Source: Fasciola hepatica (lineage: Eukaryota; Platyhelminthes; Trematoda; Plagiorchiida; Fasciolidae). Taken from it: a stretch of 64,000 bases of DNA. The position numbers and the translations under genes were made by a program. How positions within the stretch are numbered: position 1 is the first letter of the stretch; each line of letters starts with the position of its first letter. A model generated the notes under the pieces. That model saw only the letters and a list, made by a program, of their open reading frames with translations, had not been told where the DNA came from and ran no database searches. The DNA lies in NCBI GenBank assembly GCA_948099385.1, contig CANUEZ040000167.1:1818001-1882000 (forward strand), given 5' to 3'. Shown here piece after piece: positions 47,603 through 58,400 of the stretch.

Positions 47603-47826
47603 TGAATGCATCATGATAACCCAAAGAGAATAACTGACCGATGTGCGCTTGTACATTGAGAATGTGTATTCCGTGTGTTAGTTGTAAGGGCGTTCTTTCC
47701 TGTGTGTAGGTTCATTCCCTGTCCATCTTGTACATTCATACTTTCCAATTCAACGTGTAACGTGATGAGAAAGGCAGTGATCAGTGTGGCTTGCCCTGCT
47801 GTTTGACGTTGTACGATGATGATGAT
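47603..47826 (+). mobile_element. LINE beta 3' untranslated end, plus orientation
   Basis: The sequence TGTGTATTCCGTGTGTTAG through GGGCGTTCTTTCCTGTGTG to TTGTACGATGATGATGATTT parallels 50,915-51,088 and, inverted, 46,650-46,830. The tail is (GAT)n. It lies tail-outward opposite the minus-strand copy, so the interruption of Gypsy A has a LINE tail at each end. Confidence 0.75.
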
Positions 47827-49031
47827 TTCATTTCCGAAACTGCAAAACGCTTTCTACATAGTGAAGGTATTTCCAATAGTCGAACCACTCCGTACCAACC
47901 TCAGGCCAACGGCCAAGTCGAACACTTAAACGGGACGCTATGGAAACTATTCTCCTTAAGACTCAAATCTCAAAGATTGCCAATCAGTTGTTGGGACAAC
48001 GTTCTACTCGATGCCTTGTATTCCAGTTGGTCACTTCTGTGCACTGCCGCCAACTCAACGCCGCACGAGCGATTCTTCCGTCACAATCGCTGGTTTACAT
48101 TAGACACGTCGTGGCCTAGTTGGCTAATAACTCTCGGCAAGGTTCTCATAGGTAGGAATGTGCGACCGTCCAAGTATGTCCCATTTGTCGAGGAAGTTGG
48201 TCTAGTTGAGTGCACCCCTAACTACGCTTACGTTCGATTTCCCGACCGGCGGGGAGACACTGGCTTCACTGAGAAAAGCGTGATTCGACTCCACGCTCGA
48301 TACATGACGAAATACATCGCGATTCATTTTCCGAACCCTCCGAAACCAACAGCAATTCTAGCAACTCATGTCCACACAATACGAATATTAAGGAACATGC
48401 CGACACAACAGACATTATCTCATTGCCCGATACCTTGTAGGTATCTGTACAATTCACACTATCTCATGTTTATTGTGTTCTTTTGGTACGGCGTCTCTCT
48501 GCTGTACCAACGCTCGAATGAAAATAACCAATACACGCTTTCTCAAAACATACACACAAGTGATCACAAAAACTCAAATCTTGGGATAGAAACTCTCCGA
48601 CGCAACTTTGTTTTCTGACTCGGGATCGTTCTGGAACTTGTTAAACCGAAAATCTGAATGCAATCTCTGAACTGTTGAGTTCGTTCCATGCTACCTAACT
48701 TCTTTTCACTTCTATTGAGCATATTTTTGTCTAGTTATCCAGCCACACTCTTCTACCTGTTCTAGTTTGTAGTGTTATCTTAAATAGTTTTGACATTGAC
48801 TTGGTGTACCACGTAGACTGATTAGTACATTACAACCTCAAGTACTACACATATTGAATCAACGACAGAAAACTAGTCCCAATAATTTGAGAAAAAGCGA
48901 AGCTTAACATTGTTATTCTATTTCTTCCCTCTAGAGTCTTGTGTAACTCGGCGATCATACTGACACAGTGTATTCCGTGAACCAGTTTCCGCCGCGATTT
49001 TATTGTTAAATCAGCGGGGGACAATGCAGCA

Positions 49032-49115
49032 TGAAAAACGGTGACTATGTACATCGTTTTGTTGTTACAATTGATATCTCTATTAATTAACCCTCTCTTC
49101 TGTTTTCAGATAATA
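49032..49115 (+). repeat. Direct repeat flanking Gypsy A, right copy
   Basis: GAAAAACGGTGACTATGTAC, TTGTTACAATTGATATCTC, TATTAATTAACC; see the left copy at 43,439-43,520. Confidence 0.55.
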
Positions 49116-49204
49116 CCTGTTTCATGAGATGAACGAAACTTCGGAAACAGGATTTAATTCTACTCTACCCTGTTTGACTGATTGAATCAAGTTTCACTAC
49201 ATTA

Positions 49205-51090
49205 TTCACAGCAAACGACAAATGCTCGACCGTTGGGCCGAATACTTCAAAGAACGGTTTAGCTTGCCGCGCGCTTATGTAGTTACTCCGACGTCAACAA
49301 CTGTGATTCCTTGGGGAGTACCACTTGACCCCCCATTGGAAGTGAAGATAGAATCAATAGTTCCATTAATAAAGCGTAGAAAATCGACCGGTCTCGACGA
49401 ACCTTTCGAAGTTCTTTTTAAACTGGTGGTGATGCGTCCAGAAAATTACTAAAAACCTTGCTCCGTGACGTTTGAAAAGAGGAACGTATTTCGTTATTGA
49501 GTCATTGATTATAACCCTCTTTAAGGAGGAAATACGCAATGACTGTAGTAATCATCACGGGATCAGTTTAATTCCGATAATCACCAAGGTACTGGCCTCG
49601 ATTCCGTTGTGCTGTCTGACATCAGCTCGTGAGAGGAACACCCGAAAACAACAGGTTGGATTCCGCCTAGGTAGAGGATGCATCAACTAGATTGTTACTC
49701 TTCGACAATTACTTGAAGCGCGTCATACACACATATACACCGTCGAACGACAATATTGGTTTTCCTCGACTTTAGAGGCGCCTTCGATTCACGCCATCGA
49801 ACAGCGCTATTCAGTGCTCTTCACCGAAAACATATACCACAGAAGTTCGTGAATCTACTGAGATCACTGTACTATCACACTTGTGGATGCGTAAGGGCTT
49901 GTAGTGAACTATCCAGTCCGTTTAGAACGCCTAGCGATGTTCGACAAGGGTATCCCATTTCTCCATTCCTGTTCAACTTCGTCATGGATGAGATAACGGA
50001 GAATGTTTCGGGACATTGCAGGATGTAAGCGTCAAACTGGCAAACGGTGAAGAGCTTTATGACCTAAATTTTGCCTAAAATTTTGTCTGTTCGTTTGAAT
50101 GTACGGAACACGCTTAACGTGCATTGTACAGACACGCAAGAGCTGTAGCCCTATCCGGTAAGCGCTTTGCACCTTCAAAATATCAAGTGATATTGCAAAA
50201 TTGGACGTCAAATGTTTCGAACCTGATGCTCGATGGGCAGGCACTAACAATAGTCAATCGCTTCACTTACCTCGGCAGCAGTAGTAGAGGTGAGCCCATG
50301 TATATCTAAGGTGTGAGCGACGTGTGCTTGACTGAAGCACTTGGGGCGCCGACCTGATAGTTCGCTGAAGTGGGAAGGTCGTGTGTACCGTGCTCCGGTT
50401 TGCCCAGTTTTGTTGTACGGTTGCGAGACATAGAGTATGCGCACGAAGGATGTTCGTTGTCTTGAGGTTTTCGATCATTGATGTTTACTTAGTATCGCCA
50501 AGATTGAATGGAATGACAAGGTGAACAATGATGAGGTCATGAATGGAGTATTGGTGCCAATTCAGAGAATATTCTGTCACAGTGTATCCAGATTAATAGA
50601 TTTCGTTGGTTGGCGCACGTGTTACGCTTGACAATTGCAGGTCTATCGTACAGTGCTTCTTTCCGTTCCTCCTCGGGAGTGGAAGAAACTACGTGAAGGT
50701 CAACAGATGATGTGTAAATGGGGAGCGAAAAAACGCACAGCGAACTTAGGAAAGTAGATGCCTTACGTCTTCGTGGTTGGGATCCAAAAGATCCCTCAAC
50801 CAGTTTGCTGAAAATACTGAAGGATATGACAGCGAGCGGTGAACGGCGGCGATCGTGTTGTCATTTTCTGTAGAATCAGAATGACTGATTAGTGTGCGTT
50901 CTTCAGTTAGATTGTGTATTCCGCGTGTTGGCTACTAGGGCGTTCTTTTCTTTCCCCACTACTGTAGGTGTACTTCTGATTCACTTTGCATATTCGTCCT
51001 TCCTATTTCTATCTGCAACATGGTAAGGAAAGCAGTGGTCTATGGGGCTTGTTTTTCTGTCTAACGCTGTACTATGATGATGACGATGAG
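49205..51090 (+). mobile_element. LINE beta, 5'-truncated copy
   Basis: Starts in the linker (MLDRWAEYFKERFSLPRAY), then RT pieces CSNHHGISLIPIITKVLASI, QQVGFRLGRGCIN, VFLDFRGAFDSRHRTALFSA, FRTPSDVRQGYPISPFLFNF. The expected YADD box after GEELYDLNFA is deleted or destroyed. The C-terminal region runs in broken frames to the (ATG/ACG)n tail at 51,068-51,090. The part 50,410-50,830 is nearly identical to the inverted fragment at 42,166-42,600. Confidence 0.85.
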
Positions 51091-51735
51091 GCACACGCTG
51101 TGCAAGAAGTTTATATGAATGAGGTGTGACATTTTAATAACGCGGACTATATAGTGCCGGATTCACAGTGTGACCTTTTACGTGCAGCCAACTCTCAAAT
51201 GATCACGCTGGAGTGTTTTAACCCGACGTTTCTCATGTTTGAAGCACATCAGGTAAACACTTTTCACACTGGAGGAGTCATGCTGTTTACAAATTCACCG
51301 AAAACCACAAGACAGCTAAAAATTACTTCTCTGCACGGCGTTTTGTAACAATAACGAGCGACAATCACGACTGGATGCAAACGACAAAAGTTCGACGCCA
51401 TGTCACGAACGACTGGTGAGGCGGAGAGATGGATTGGCAGTGTCATCAAAGGTATAGTGTTGACACAGCAAGAATGAGAACACCAAGATTCAGGGTTCAG
51501 TGTGTATAAGCAGACACTAACACGTACATTCAAGATAAGAATAACAGTCTATGGTCGGTAGTGATCAAACAGCCATCGCGGTGGGCTTTTGACCCCTCTG
51601 TCCCGGAAATAAACTCTCGTACCGTCGCTAACTACTTAGCCATGTACAACGACTCCCTTCCTGAAATATTACATTACTATTATATCCACAGAAGGAATTA
51701 AAACAATTATTATGCAGCCAAGGCTTAAAAACCCA
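51090..51735. other. Unassigned spacer
   Basis: No family motif in any frame. Confidence 0.45.
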
Positions 51736-51739
51736 TTGA

Positions 51740-52080
51740 AGGCCTGAAGAACTTACCATACATAGATAGGTTGCAACCCCTAGAACTGTTCTCACTTAGA
51801 CGAAGACGGATCGCGGAAAACTCAGTCGAGACATTGAAACTGTCGAAAGGGGTGTCAAAACCAATATATTATATGTACCCTACAGGAATATTCGGCCCCG
51901 TGAGGAGACAACTGGGAACTGAAGAAGTACCGAGAACTTGGAAGTATCGAGGCAAATTTTTCGAATAAAGTGATCAATGCAAGCGACAAACTCCCTGAGG
52001 AGGTAGTATCATCGGGTGCAGTCACGTGATTAAAGACTACCCTGGACAACAGTATCCCCCACCCATCCTTACTACCCTTC
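51740..52080 (+). mobile_element. CR1-like LINE 3' terminal fragment
   Basis: Frame IDRLQPLELFSLRRRRIAEN, SVETLKLSKG and, after a shift, FSNKVINASDKLPEEVVSSG. These match the C-terminal domain that follows RT in CR1-type elements (ERL..L.L.SLEYRR...F..R.I..WN.LP..VV). The coding end of such an element without RT. Confidence 0.7.
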
Positions 52081-52099
52081 TGTTCCTTTTCATTAGCTG

Positions 52100-53480
52100 T
52101 CTCTTTTGCTAGTCACGCCTTACATCTCATTACCACTCTTTCCTTCCCACTCACTTTAACTACATTTAGATTTACTCCATTCAAGTTCACGGGTAAAGCT
52201 TTGTTTCGTTTGCATTAACCACGTTTCTCCATGCTGTGCTCCAGCTGTGAGCCTGTTTATAATCGTGATTCACTACATACTCCGGAAGTGATCTGAATTT
52301 TAGTCTCTGAAATCGCATCTCTCAAACCCGTTCTGCTATGGGAGCCATTTTAGTCAACTGTATGCACCCGGTCAGACCCAGGAAAAACAAACTTTTTCTT
52401 GACGAAGTGGTAAGTGACTTAGGGAGCCAATAAAATACTTCAAACTTTTTCTCCCGTGATTATGTACCCTTGTAGCAAAACCGCTCCGAAACCGATCGGT
52501 TTTTGGCCGGTTTTCGAGCGGTGCCTGATTGGTTTCTGGACGGTTTCCAAGCGGTTTATGCAGATCGTATGAAATACGTGATATGCTTTGTTAACTTTTA
52601 TCACTCTTCCCAAGTTACGTTTCCTCGTGCTCAATTTTACCTCCGAAATTATAATGTGACAACTGTCCTTATGTAAGGACAAGGGTAATACATCCTACCC
52701 ATTTAAATGGCATGAAATAGAAGGATCTATAACTTGGTATTCCAAGGCATTACATTGTATTTAAAAAATCTGCTGTAGTGAAATGCCCATTAGGCAGTGT
52801 ACGTTACTTCGGTTGTCGACTTCCTTCGCCCCAATTCACGTTTGATCCGTGTAAGATGATCACTAAAAAGCCGGTCGAGAACCGTTCGAAAAATGATGTC
52901 ACGAACAGGCCGTATGCTACAACAGTATGTAGGTTATTGGCAATAAATAAATCAATGCGTCATAACCTAGGTGCGATGAAATTCAACGTCGTATCGTAAG
53001 AAACTATCCTTTAAACCCAAAGTGGCAAGGAAGTATTCCCGCAATCACCTATATTTAGATACTAGCGCTCAAATGCGCACAAGCCTGGACTCCCGTTCGC
53101 CGAACATACGGGATACGAACATCAAGGCAGAAGTCTTGAAGTCTTGAAGTACTACACGGGTTCGAGGCTTTGAGCCCAATTGTCCCGGTTCTTTAGGAAA
53201 TCGTTGATCTTCTGTCGGATTCACCGAGCTGAAACGAGAGTAAAAAGAAGCGGTGCAGCGCAGACGGCCGCCTAAGTCCATTTTCAAGGACAATTCAGGT
53301 CAGGTTCAGTTCAGTTCAGTTCAGTTCAGTTTGCACAGAACAGGCAATGGCCACGGCCAATCGACCGTATAGAATTCCATCGAGGGTAGACACACCAGCT
53401 ATGCACCCACCACTGCCGAGTATAGTTTGTCGAATCCCCGCTAAAAATGAGAAGGAAACGGAAAACCCAATCGCACATCA
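52100..53480. other. Spacer with CGGTT-rich tract and (CAGTT)n
   Basis: No gene seen. At 52,490-52,560 a run of CGGTTT and GCGGT motifs (for example GATCGGTTTTTGGCCGGTTT) recurs in related form at 52,868-52,900. A pentanucleotide run lies at 53,301-53,331. Confidence 0.5.
53301..53331. repeat. (CAGTT)n microsatellite
   Basis: Five to six CAGTT units. Confidence 0.92.
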
Positions 53481-53493
53481 ACTGTGGGAGACA

Positions 53494-53919
53494 TTGTAGT
53501 GACCTAGATTGTTTTGAGAAAATGACTATTTTCTGGATACCATTTTGGATCTGTTTCCCCCACTATCATTCCTCACGTTTAACATTGACCTCATAGTGTT
53601 CTCCGGTTGCGTACGTTTTACTGGACTGACTTTTCCGAGGTTTCCGTCGACCTCGTTTAAAATCACTTTCAATTTCGGTCGTTCGCCAATCGTGTACGCT
53701 CGCTGTTCTCTTTCTGCACAGCCATTGCGTTTCGTTTCGTTTTCCGTTCAGTGTATCTCTCGTATCGGTACTGTTCCGGTGCCACGATATATAGAATACA
53801 CCTTGCATCTGCAAACCAAATTGCGTATTCACTGTTCGTCCGATAGAGGGGATAACGGTATTTCGCTGCTAGACCCAATAGGAGACACGTTCACCAGCTG
53901 CTCTCGAACGTCTTCTACA
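53494..53919 (+). repeat. 5' LTR of Gypsy C
   Basis: Bounded by TGTAG and CTACA, a 5-bp terminal inverted repeat of LTR type, 426 bp. A TATA-like GATATATAGAATAC lies near 53,786. The immediately following bases form a primer-binding site. No 3' partner is available for comparison, so the left edge is inferred. Confidence 0.65.
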
Positions 53920-53920
53920 T

Positions 53921-53938
53921 TGGTGAGCCCGAAACTTC
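53921..53938 (+). promoter_or_regulatory. Primer-binding site of Gypsy C (tRNA-Trp-like)
   Basis: TGGTGAGCCCGAAACTTC begins two bases after the LTR. TGGTGA(C)CCCGA is the complement expected for the 3' end of tRNA-Trp, the primer reported for CsRn1-type elements. One mismatch in the first twelve bases. Confidence 0.6.
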
Positions 53939-54051
53939 CAGAACCTCTTGGATTATTCGCCCGCCCGAGGAGTCTGTGATTTTTCGCTGTTTCACGTCCT
54001 CTTTTTGTTGCACGATGTATATTTTTTACGATATATTATCGCAACGTAACC

Positions 54052-54900
54052 ATGTCAGAGGATAAGATGCGGCTCGACACAGATCTCACTTTGTCTGCGG
54101 TTGCCTTTAAACCTGTGGCGTTTATCCCACATGATCCTGAGCTTTGGTTTGTAGCCTTAGAGCTGCAATTTGAGGCACGTAGAATTATCGGTCAACGCCG
54201 ACGATTTTCCTATGCCTTAGAGGCAATCTCGGGCGATGTTATCGCCTCAGTGAGGGATTCAGTATTAAACCCTCCTCGAGAGCAGCCGTAAGCTCGGCTT
54301 AAGGAGGCTCTGCTGCCATATTTCCTTCCTTCTCAGGAGGAACGGTTGTGTCAGCTACTGGCACGGCACCCCATAGGGATACAAAACCCAGCCGCCACCT
54401 AGTTCACCCCCCGGTCCTTTGCAGGGCCCGCCGATAAGGATTCGGAGATAGTTAGGGAACTGTGGTTGGACTATTTACCCATCCATGTTCAGACCACTTT
54501 AACTGCTCTCCTCGAGGACTCGTCCTTGGAACGAGCAGCAGCCGTAGCTGACAGGATTGTCGCACTTGTCGGCAGTGGGGCTAATCCCCTCATCGCCACG
54601 ACATCGCGCAATCCTCGGGGTGTTGACCTGGATGAATCGTCGGAGAGGCCTCGGTACTCTCGGTCCATCCAGCGCTGACCGTCCTTCAAGGGAAGAGTTA
54701 AAATACCTACTCCTCGCAGTAGCCCACGTAAACAACGGCACGGACGGGCGCCCTCCAATGCCCATGTCAGACGTGAATCCGCCTAACCTGCCTCGTCCAA
54801 ACCAGATCATCCTTCCAGCGGCTTTTGCTGGTTCCACCGCGTTTTCGGACCAGCCGCCCGTAGGTGCAGACAGTTGTGTTCATACGCGGCGGGAAACGTC
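54052..54900 (+). pseudogene. Gypsy C gag with CX2HX9CX3C box
   Basis: Starts at ATG 54,052: AFKPVAFIPHDPELWFVALE, LEAISGDVIASVRDSVLNPP. It continues in another frame with WLDYLPIHVQTTLTALLED and RAAAVADRIVALVGSG. The Cys-His box at 54,826-54,879 reads CWFHRVFGPAARRCRQLC, i.e. CX2HX9CX3C. Stops and frame changes separate the parts. Confidence 0.8.
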
Positions 54901-54969
54901 ATTGCCGGCGAGTAGAAGCATCCGTACTCGCCGGCAATGGGTCTCAGGTTGGCCGCTTATTTTACGTGC

Positions 54970-55310
54970 ATGATTTGTGCACTAACGCTAGGTTCCTAGT
55001 AGATCCTGGGGCCCAAGTTTCTGTCTTGCCGGTTGGCAAAGACAAGCCACGAGCCTCTTCGCTTCGGCTGTCCGCTGCGAATGGTTCTTTCATTCCTACC
55101 TAAGGCACGAGACAGCTTGCGGTCAACCTGGGACCATGACGACGGTATCTGTGGGCGTTTATTCTTGCGGATGTTCCCACAGGCATACTGGGAATCGATT
55201 TTCTGCAGCACTATGAATTACTTGTTGATTCACGTAGGCTGCAGCTTATCGATCCTTCGTCGGAGAGTAAATTTACGGGTCTTGCAGCTCAAGCAGATGC
55301 ACACCGAATC
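54970..55310 (+). pseudogene. Gypsy C protease region
   Basis: ARFLVDPGAQVSVLPVGKDK, with DPGA in place of the usual DTGA, then [20 protein letters not shown], a retropepsin flap/ILG pattern. A stop and a frame change lie between. The D(P)GA change probably affects the active-site loop. Confidence 0.7.
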
Positions 55311-55316
55311 ACAGGA

Positions 55317-56156
55317 TTGTTTTCTAACATTCCGCACGATTTTCAGTCTTTGTTTATGAAATTCCCCATATTGACTAAACCATTTGAAGAGATAGACGCA
55401 GTGACCGATCGTGTGGCACACCGCATTGTCACAAACGGACCACCAGTCACGGCACGACCTCGCCGACTGGCACCGGACAAATTGGTTTTCGCCAAACGTG
55501 AGTTTGACACTTTACTTTCTAAAGGTATTGTTTGTCCTTCTCACAGTCCATGGGTCTCACCTCTGCACATGGTTCTTAAGAAAAATGGCGTTAGCTGGCG
55601 ACCATGTGGCGACTATCGCGCACTAAATTCGGTTACCCGTTACGATAGTTATCCGATACCCCACATACACGACATCACGGCATCACTTCACGGCACGACT
55701 GTATTTTCCAAGATCGATTTGGTGCGAGCCTATCACCAGATCCCAGTCGCCGCTGAAGATGTCGATGAAACCGCTGTCACGACTCCCTTTGGTTTGTTTG
55801 AGTTCCTTCGTATGCCCTTTGGTTTGCGAAATGCTGCTCAGACATTCCAGAGGTTTATTGATAGCATTACACGAGACTTGGAATTTGTTTACTTCTATAT
55901 CGATGACTTGCTGATCGCATCTTCGACCATAGATGAACAGTTCCAACATCTGGTGCTACTATCTCAAAGTTTGTCCGAACATCGAATAGTAGTCAATCCT
56001 GATAAATTTGAACTTGGCAAACCGGAACTTGTGTTCCTCGGCCACAAGATCACTCTAGAGGGTATTAAGCCTTGCGAGTATAAAGTGCACGCTATCCTAG
56101 ATTACGCCGTACCGTCCTCAGTCAAGGAGCTCAAGGCATTTTTTGGGGTCAGTTAA
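55317..56156 (+). pseudogene. Gypsy C reverse transcriptase
   Basis: Open frame of about 279 codons. RT motifs in order: [93 protein letters not shown], catalytic [13 protein letters not shown], then [13 protein letters not shown]. All catalytic aspartates are present. It ends in a frame break at FFGVS, where RNase H continues one frame away. Confidence 0.85.
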
Positions 56157-56545
56157 CTTTTATCGTCGTTTCATACCCCATGCTGCTGAAAGTTTGCTTC
56201 CATTACCTGACCTACTTCGTGGCAATTCACGTAAGTTGTCGCTTACGGATGCTGCACGAGTAGCGTTCTCGGAGATTAAAGCAACATCAGCCCAGACCAC
56301 GCTCCTAATGCACTCAGTTCCGTCCGTCACGCTAAGCATAGCGGTGGGTGCATCCAACTTTGCCATCGGAGTGGTCCTGCAACAGTCTGTTTCTGGGATT
56401 TGGCAGCCATTAGAGTTTTTCTCCCGATGCCTCAGTCCCACGGAAACCAAATTTGGTGCTTTTGGTCGCGAACTGCTGGCTGCATATAATGCCGTTAAGC
56501 ACTTCCGCCATGCAGTCAAGGGTCGATATTTCATCCACCAGGTCG
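56143..56545 (+). pseudogene. Gypsy C RNase H-like part, truncated
   Basis: [39 protein letters not shown] and KFGAFGRELLAAYNAVKHFR match the tether and RNase H of Gypsy pol. GA stands where TDAS is usual. Homology stops at about KGRYF near 56,530. Confidence 0.75.
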
Positions 56546-56733
56546 TGTTGAGTGCTGTTATCGGTATAGTTTTCGTTCATCATTCTCAGGAAATACTAAA
56601 AATTATAGTTTCTTGCGGCATTCCGTTAACCCACAGAAATTCAGGGATTTTTTTCTCGGCGGTAAATTCTAACTCGGCTCTAGTTTGCCGTTACTTTTCC
56701 GGCTCACTCATAGCGCCTTTTTGATATTTCAAA

Positions 56734-58400
56734 ATGCCTCATGTAGCAAAGAATACTTCCAATACTACACCGTCCACTTATATGCCCGTTACTGGGAAAA
56801 ATGGGCTTAATAAAACTCCCGTGGCCCTAAAACAATGTTCTGTCAACCTCTGTGACTTTGAAGCTTGGCTACGGAAGAAACAGCTGTTTTAGACCGAAGC
56901 ATCTCAGATATAAAGTCTCAGCTTCTGATGTTGGAAGATACGGTACCTAAACTCGCCCCCTACTGTGCATCACTGAACGCGTCGAACATTCTACCTTACA
57001 AAACCTGACAGCGGCTGGCCGCTTTATCGACTCTGTTGCATCCGAAGTTCTCATAAGAGTGAGGAACTCTCGTAATGCAGTCGTGTTTAATGTCCCAGAG
57101 AGAATATCCCTCGAGCATCTCAGACATACGCTGTTGAGTGCATGTGGTATGGCCCACCTCCTTTGTCAAATAACAGGGCTGCGTAAGCGCGTTCAGCGTT
57201 TCATCTGTCCAATCCTTATGCGATTTGCAGATGATCTATCAGTTAAAGAATTCATTCAAATGCTTAACACTATAGCTTTTAATTCCCTCTACAAAAACAT
57301 GAAAATAGCCGAAGATAAAACCCCTCTTCAAAGGGAAATTACTAGATCTCCCTCGACTTTCCCCACTAGAAAGACCTCTGATAGTCCTGAGTCTTCGACA
57401 AGGACGGCTGGTCGGTCCATCGCTTTTTCTCAAGTCCCCACTGCTTTATCACCACACGCGCCTCCTACCTCTTCACAACCGCCCACTGACTCCTTATCTG
57501 CTCCCGCAATGAACTCTTTAAAATCTGATCCCATTACTGTTGATCTAGACATTTCCGCTTCTCCTCTTTTACTGCCACCCAGTAAAAGACGCCAACTATT
57601 GCCTCGCCCTCTCACCTCATCGCCTGTTGGGTACACCCCGAATTCTAATTGGCCTCTGTTCCCTTCGGGGATAAACTACTCGCCTTCCAGAGGAATAGGT
57701 CTAACAGTCTTCCCACCCTTCTCACAAACCCCTCTTTCATTCAACTGTCTCCTCTTAAATCAGCTAGTCTTAACTCACCGAATAAGGTTTCGACCTTAAG
57801 AAATACCCCTTGCTCCAATGCATCGGTGACCCCTACAAATTTACCGTGCTCACTGCCTGTCAATACAAAAATACGGCCTCCACACGCCGTCAACTCTGCC
57901 TCAAGTCGTACTCCCCACCTGACAACTATCTCTACTGCTCCCGCTACTAACTGCTTCATATTTGATGTTCCACCCAACTTCAGTTACCCCTCTCACAGCG
58001 TGCAGCCTAATCTATCACCCTACACCCTTATTCCTCACACATTTTCAACCGTGCCCTCTGCTCCCCTCTTCAGCCAATACTCAATTCCGACTGGCCAGTA
58101 TTTCTCGACAGCTCCTAATCACCCCTGTCTGATATGGACCCGTCAAACCCCACAGGTTTTTCCCTTTGCTCAGACATTTCCCCCTCCGTTGGTGCCCAGT
58201 TTCTCTACCCCTCAGCAGTCCCTCTCACTGCAAAATTTACTCCAGCTTGGCTGGGAGCCACCCCATCTGAATCTTCACTGGACTCACCATCAACATATTC
58301 CCCTTCGACCCTGATCACCGCTCCCTCCGATCGCGATAGCCTGCTTCCTTCCAATTTACACTACCCCTCTGATGTGCCTCTACCACCTCCCACAAATAGT
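56734..58400 (+). pseudogene. CR1-like ORF1
   Basis: MPHVAKNTSNTTPSTYMPV, then a stop at 56,890. A further frame has VRNSRNAVVFNVPERISLEH, an RRM-like pattern seen in LINE ORF1 proteins. A long Pro/Ser/Thr-rich region follows, spread over three frames (57,059-57,799; 57,649-58,314; 58,134-58,400). No zinc knuckle seen. Confidence 0.65.

Larger units (their letters stand above)
43829..48500 (+). mobile_element. Gypsy A LTR retrotransposon, interrupted by two insertions
   Basis: Gag (QFLHKMQSFVGDCTYQAVSA, RDSFIRGLISHSIRQRLLEH) at 43,829; protease-like SIRLTVIPDLCVDVLLGHDL at about 44,310; RT with HMVVDLSQTVNRSTDFDAYP and the catalytic-box region FAYVDNITTCGYTAKEHDEN at about 44,940. RT then resumes after an insertion (45,173-45,832) at RRAVGLFVHYSQRIPRFSDG. 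RNase H is EKEAFAIVQSARKLGHYFLG at about 46,165. The integrase N-terminal CRTCPTVKPQFCRYGTLIKA is followed by LINE/SINE sequence (46,649-47,826). The integrase core continues at 47,830 with TTPYQPQANGQVEHLNGTLW and HERFFRHNRW. Same superfamily branch as Gypsy B. Several stops; not functional as it stands. Confidence 0.87.
53494..56545 (+). mobile_element. Gypsy C, CsRn1-type LTR retrotransposon, 3' half lost
   Basis: Order: 5' LTR (53,494-53,919), primer-binding site, gag, protease, RT and RNase H. Integrase and 3' LTR are absent, and a CR1-like LINE begins where RNase H stops near 56,545. A Gag box CX2HX9CX3C, rather than the usual CCHC knuckle, places it with the CsRn1/Kabuki group described first from Clonorchis. 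The RT frame is open for about 280 codons, but frame breaks in gag and before RNase H make it a pseudo-element. Confidence 0.88.

Noticed and set aside
53540..53980. Open frame of 144 codons before Gypsy C
   Set aside because: Lies within the LTR and across the primer-binding site; not coding.
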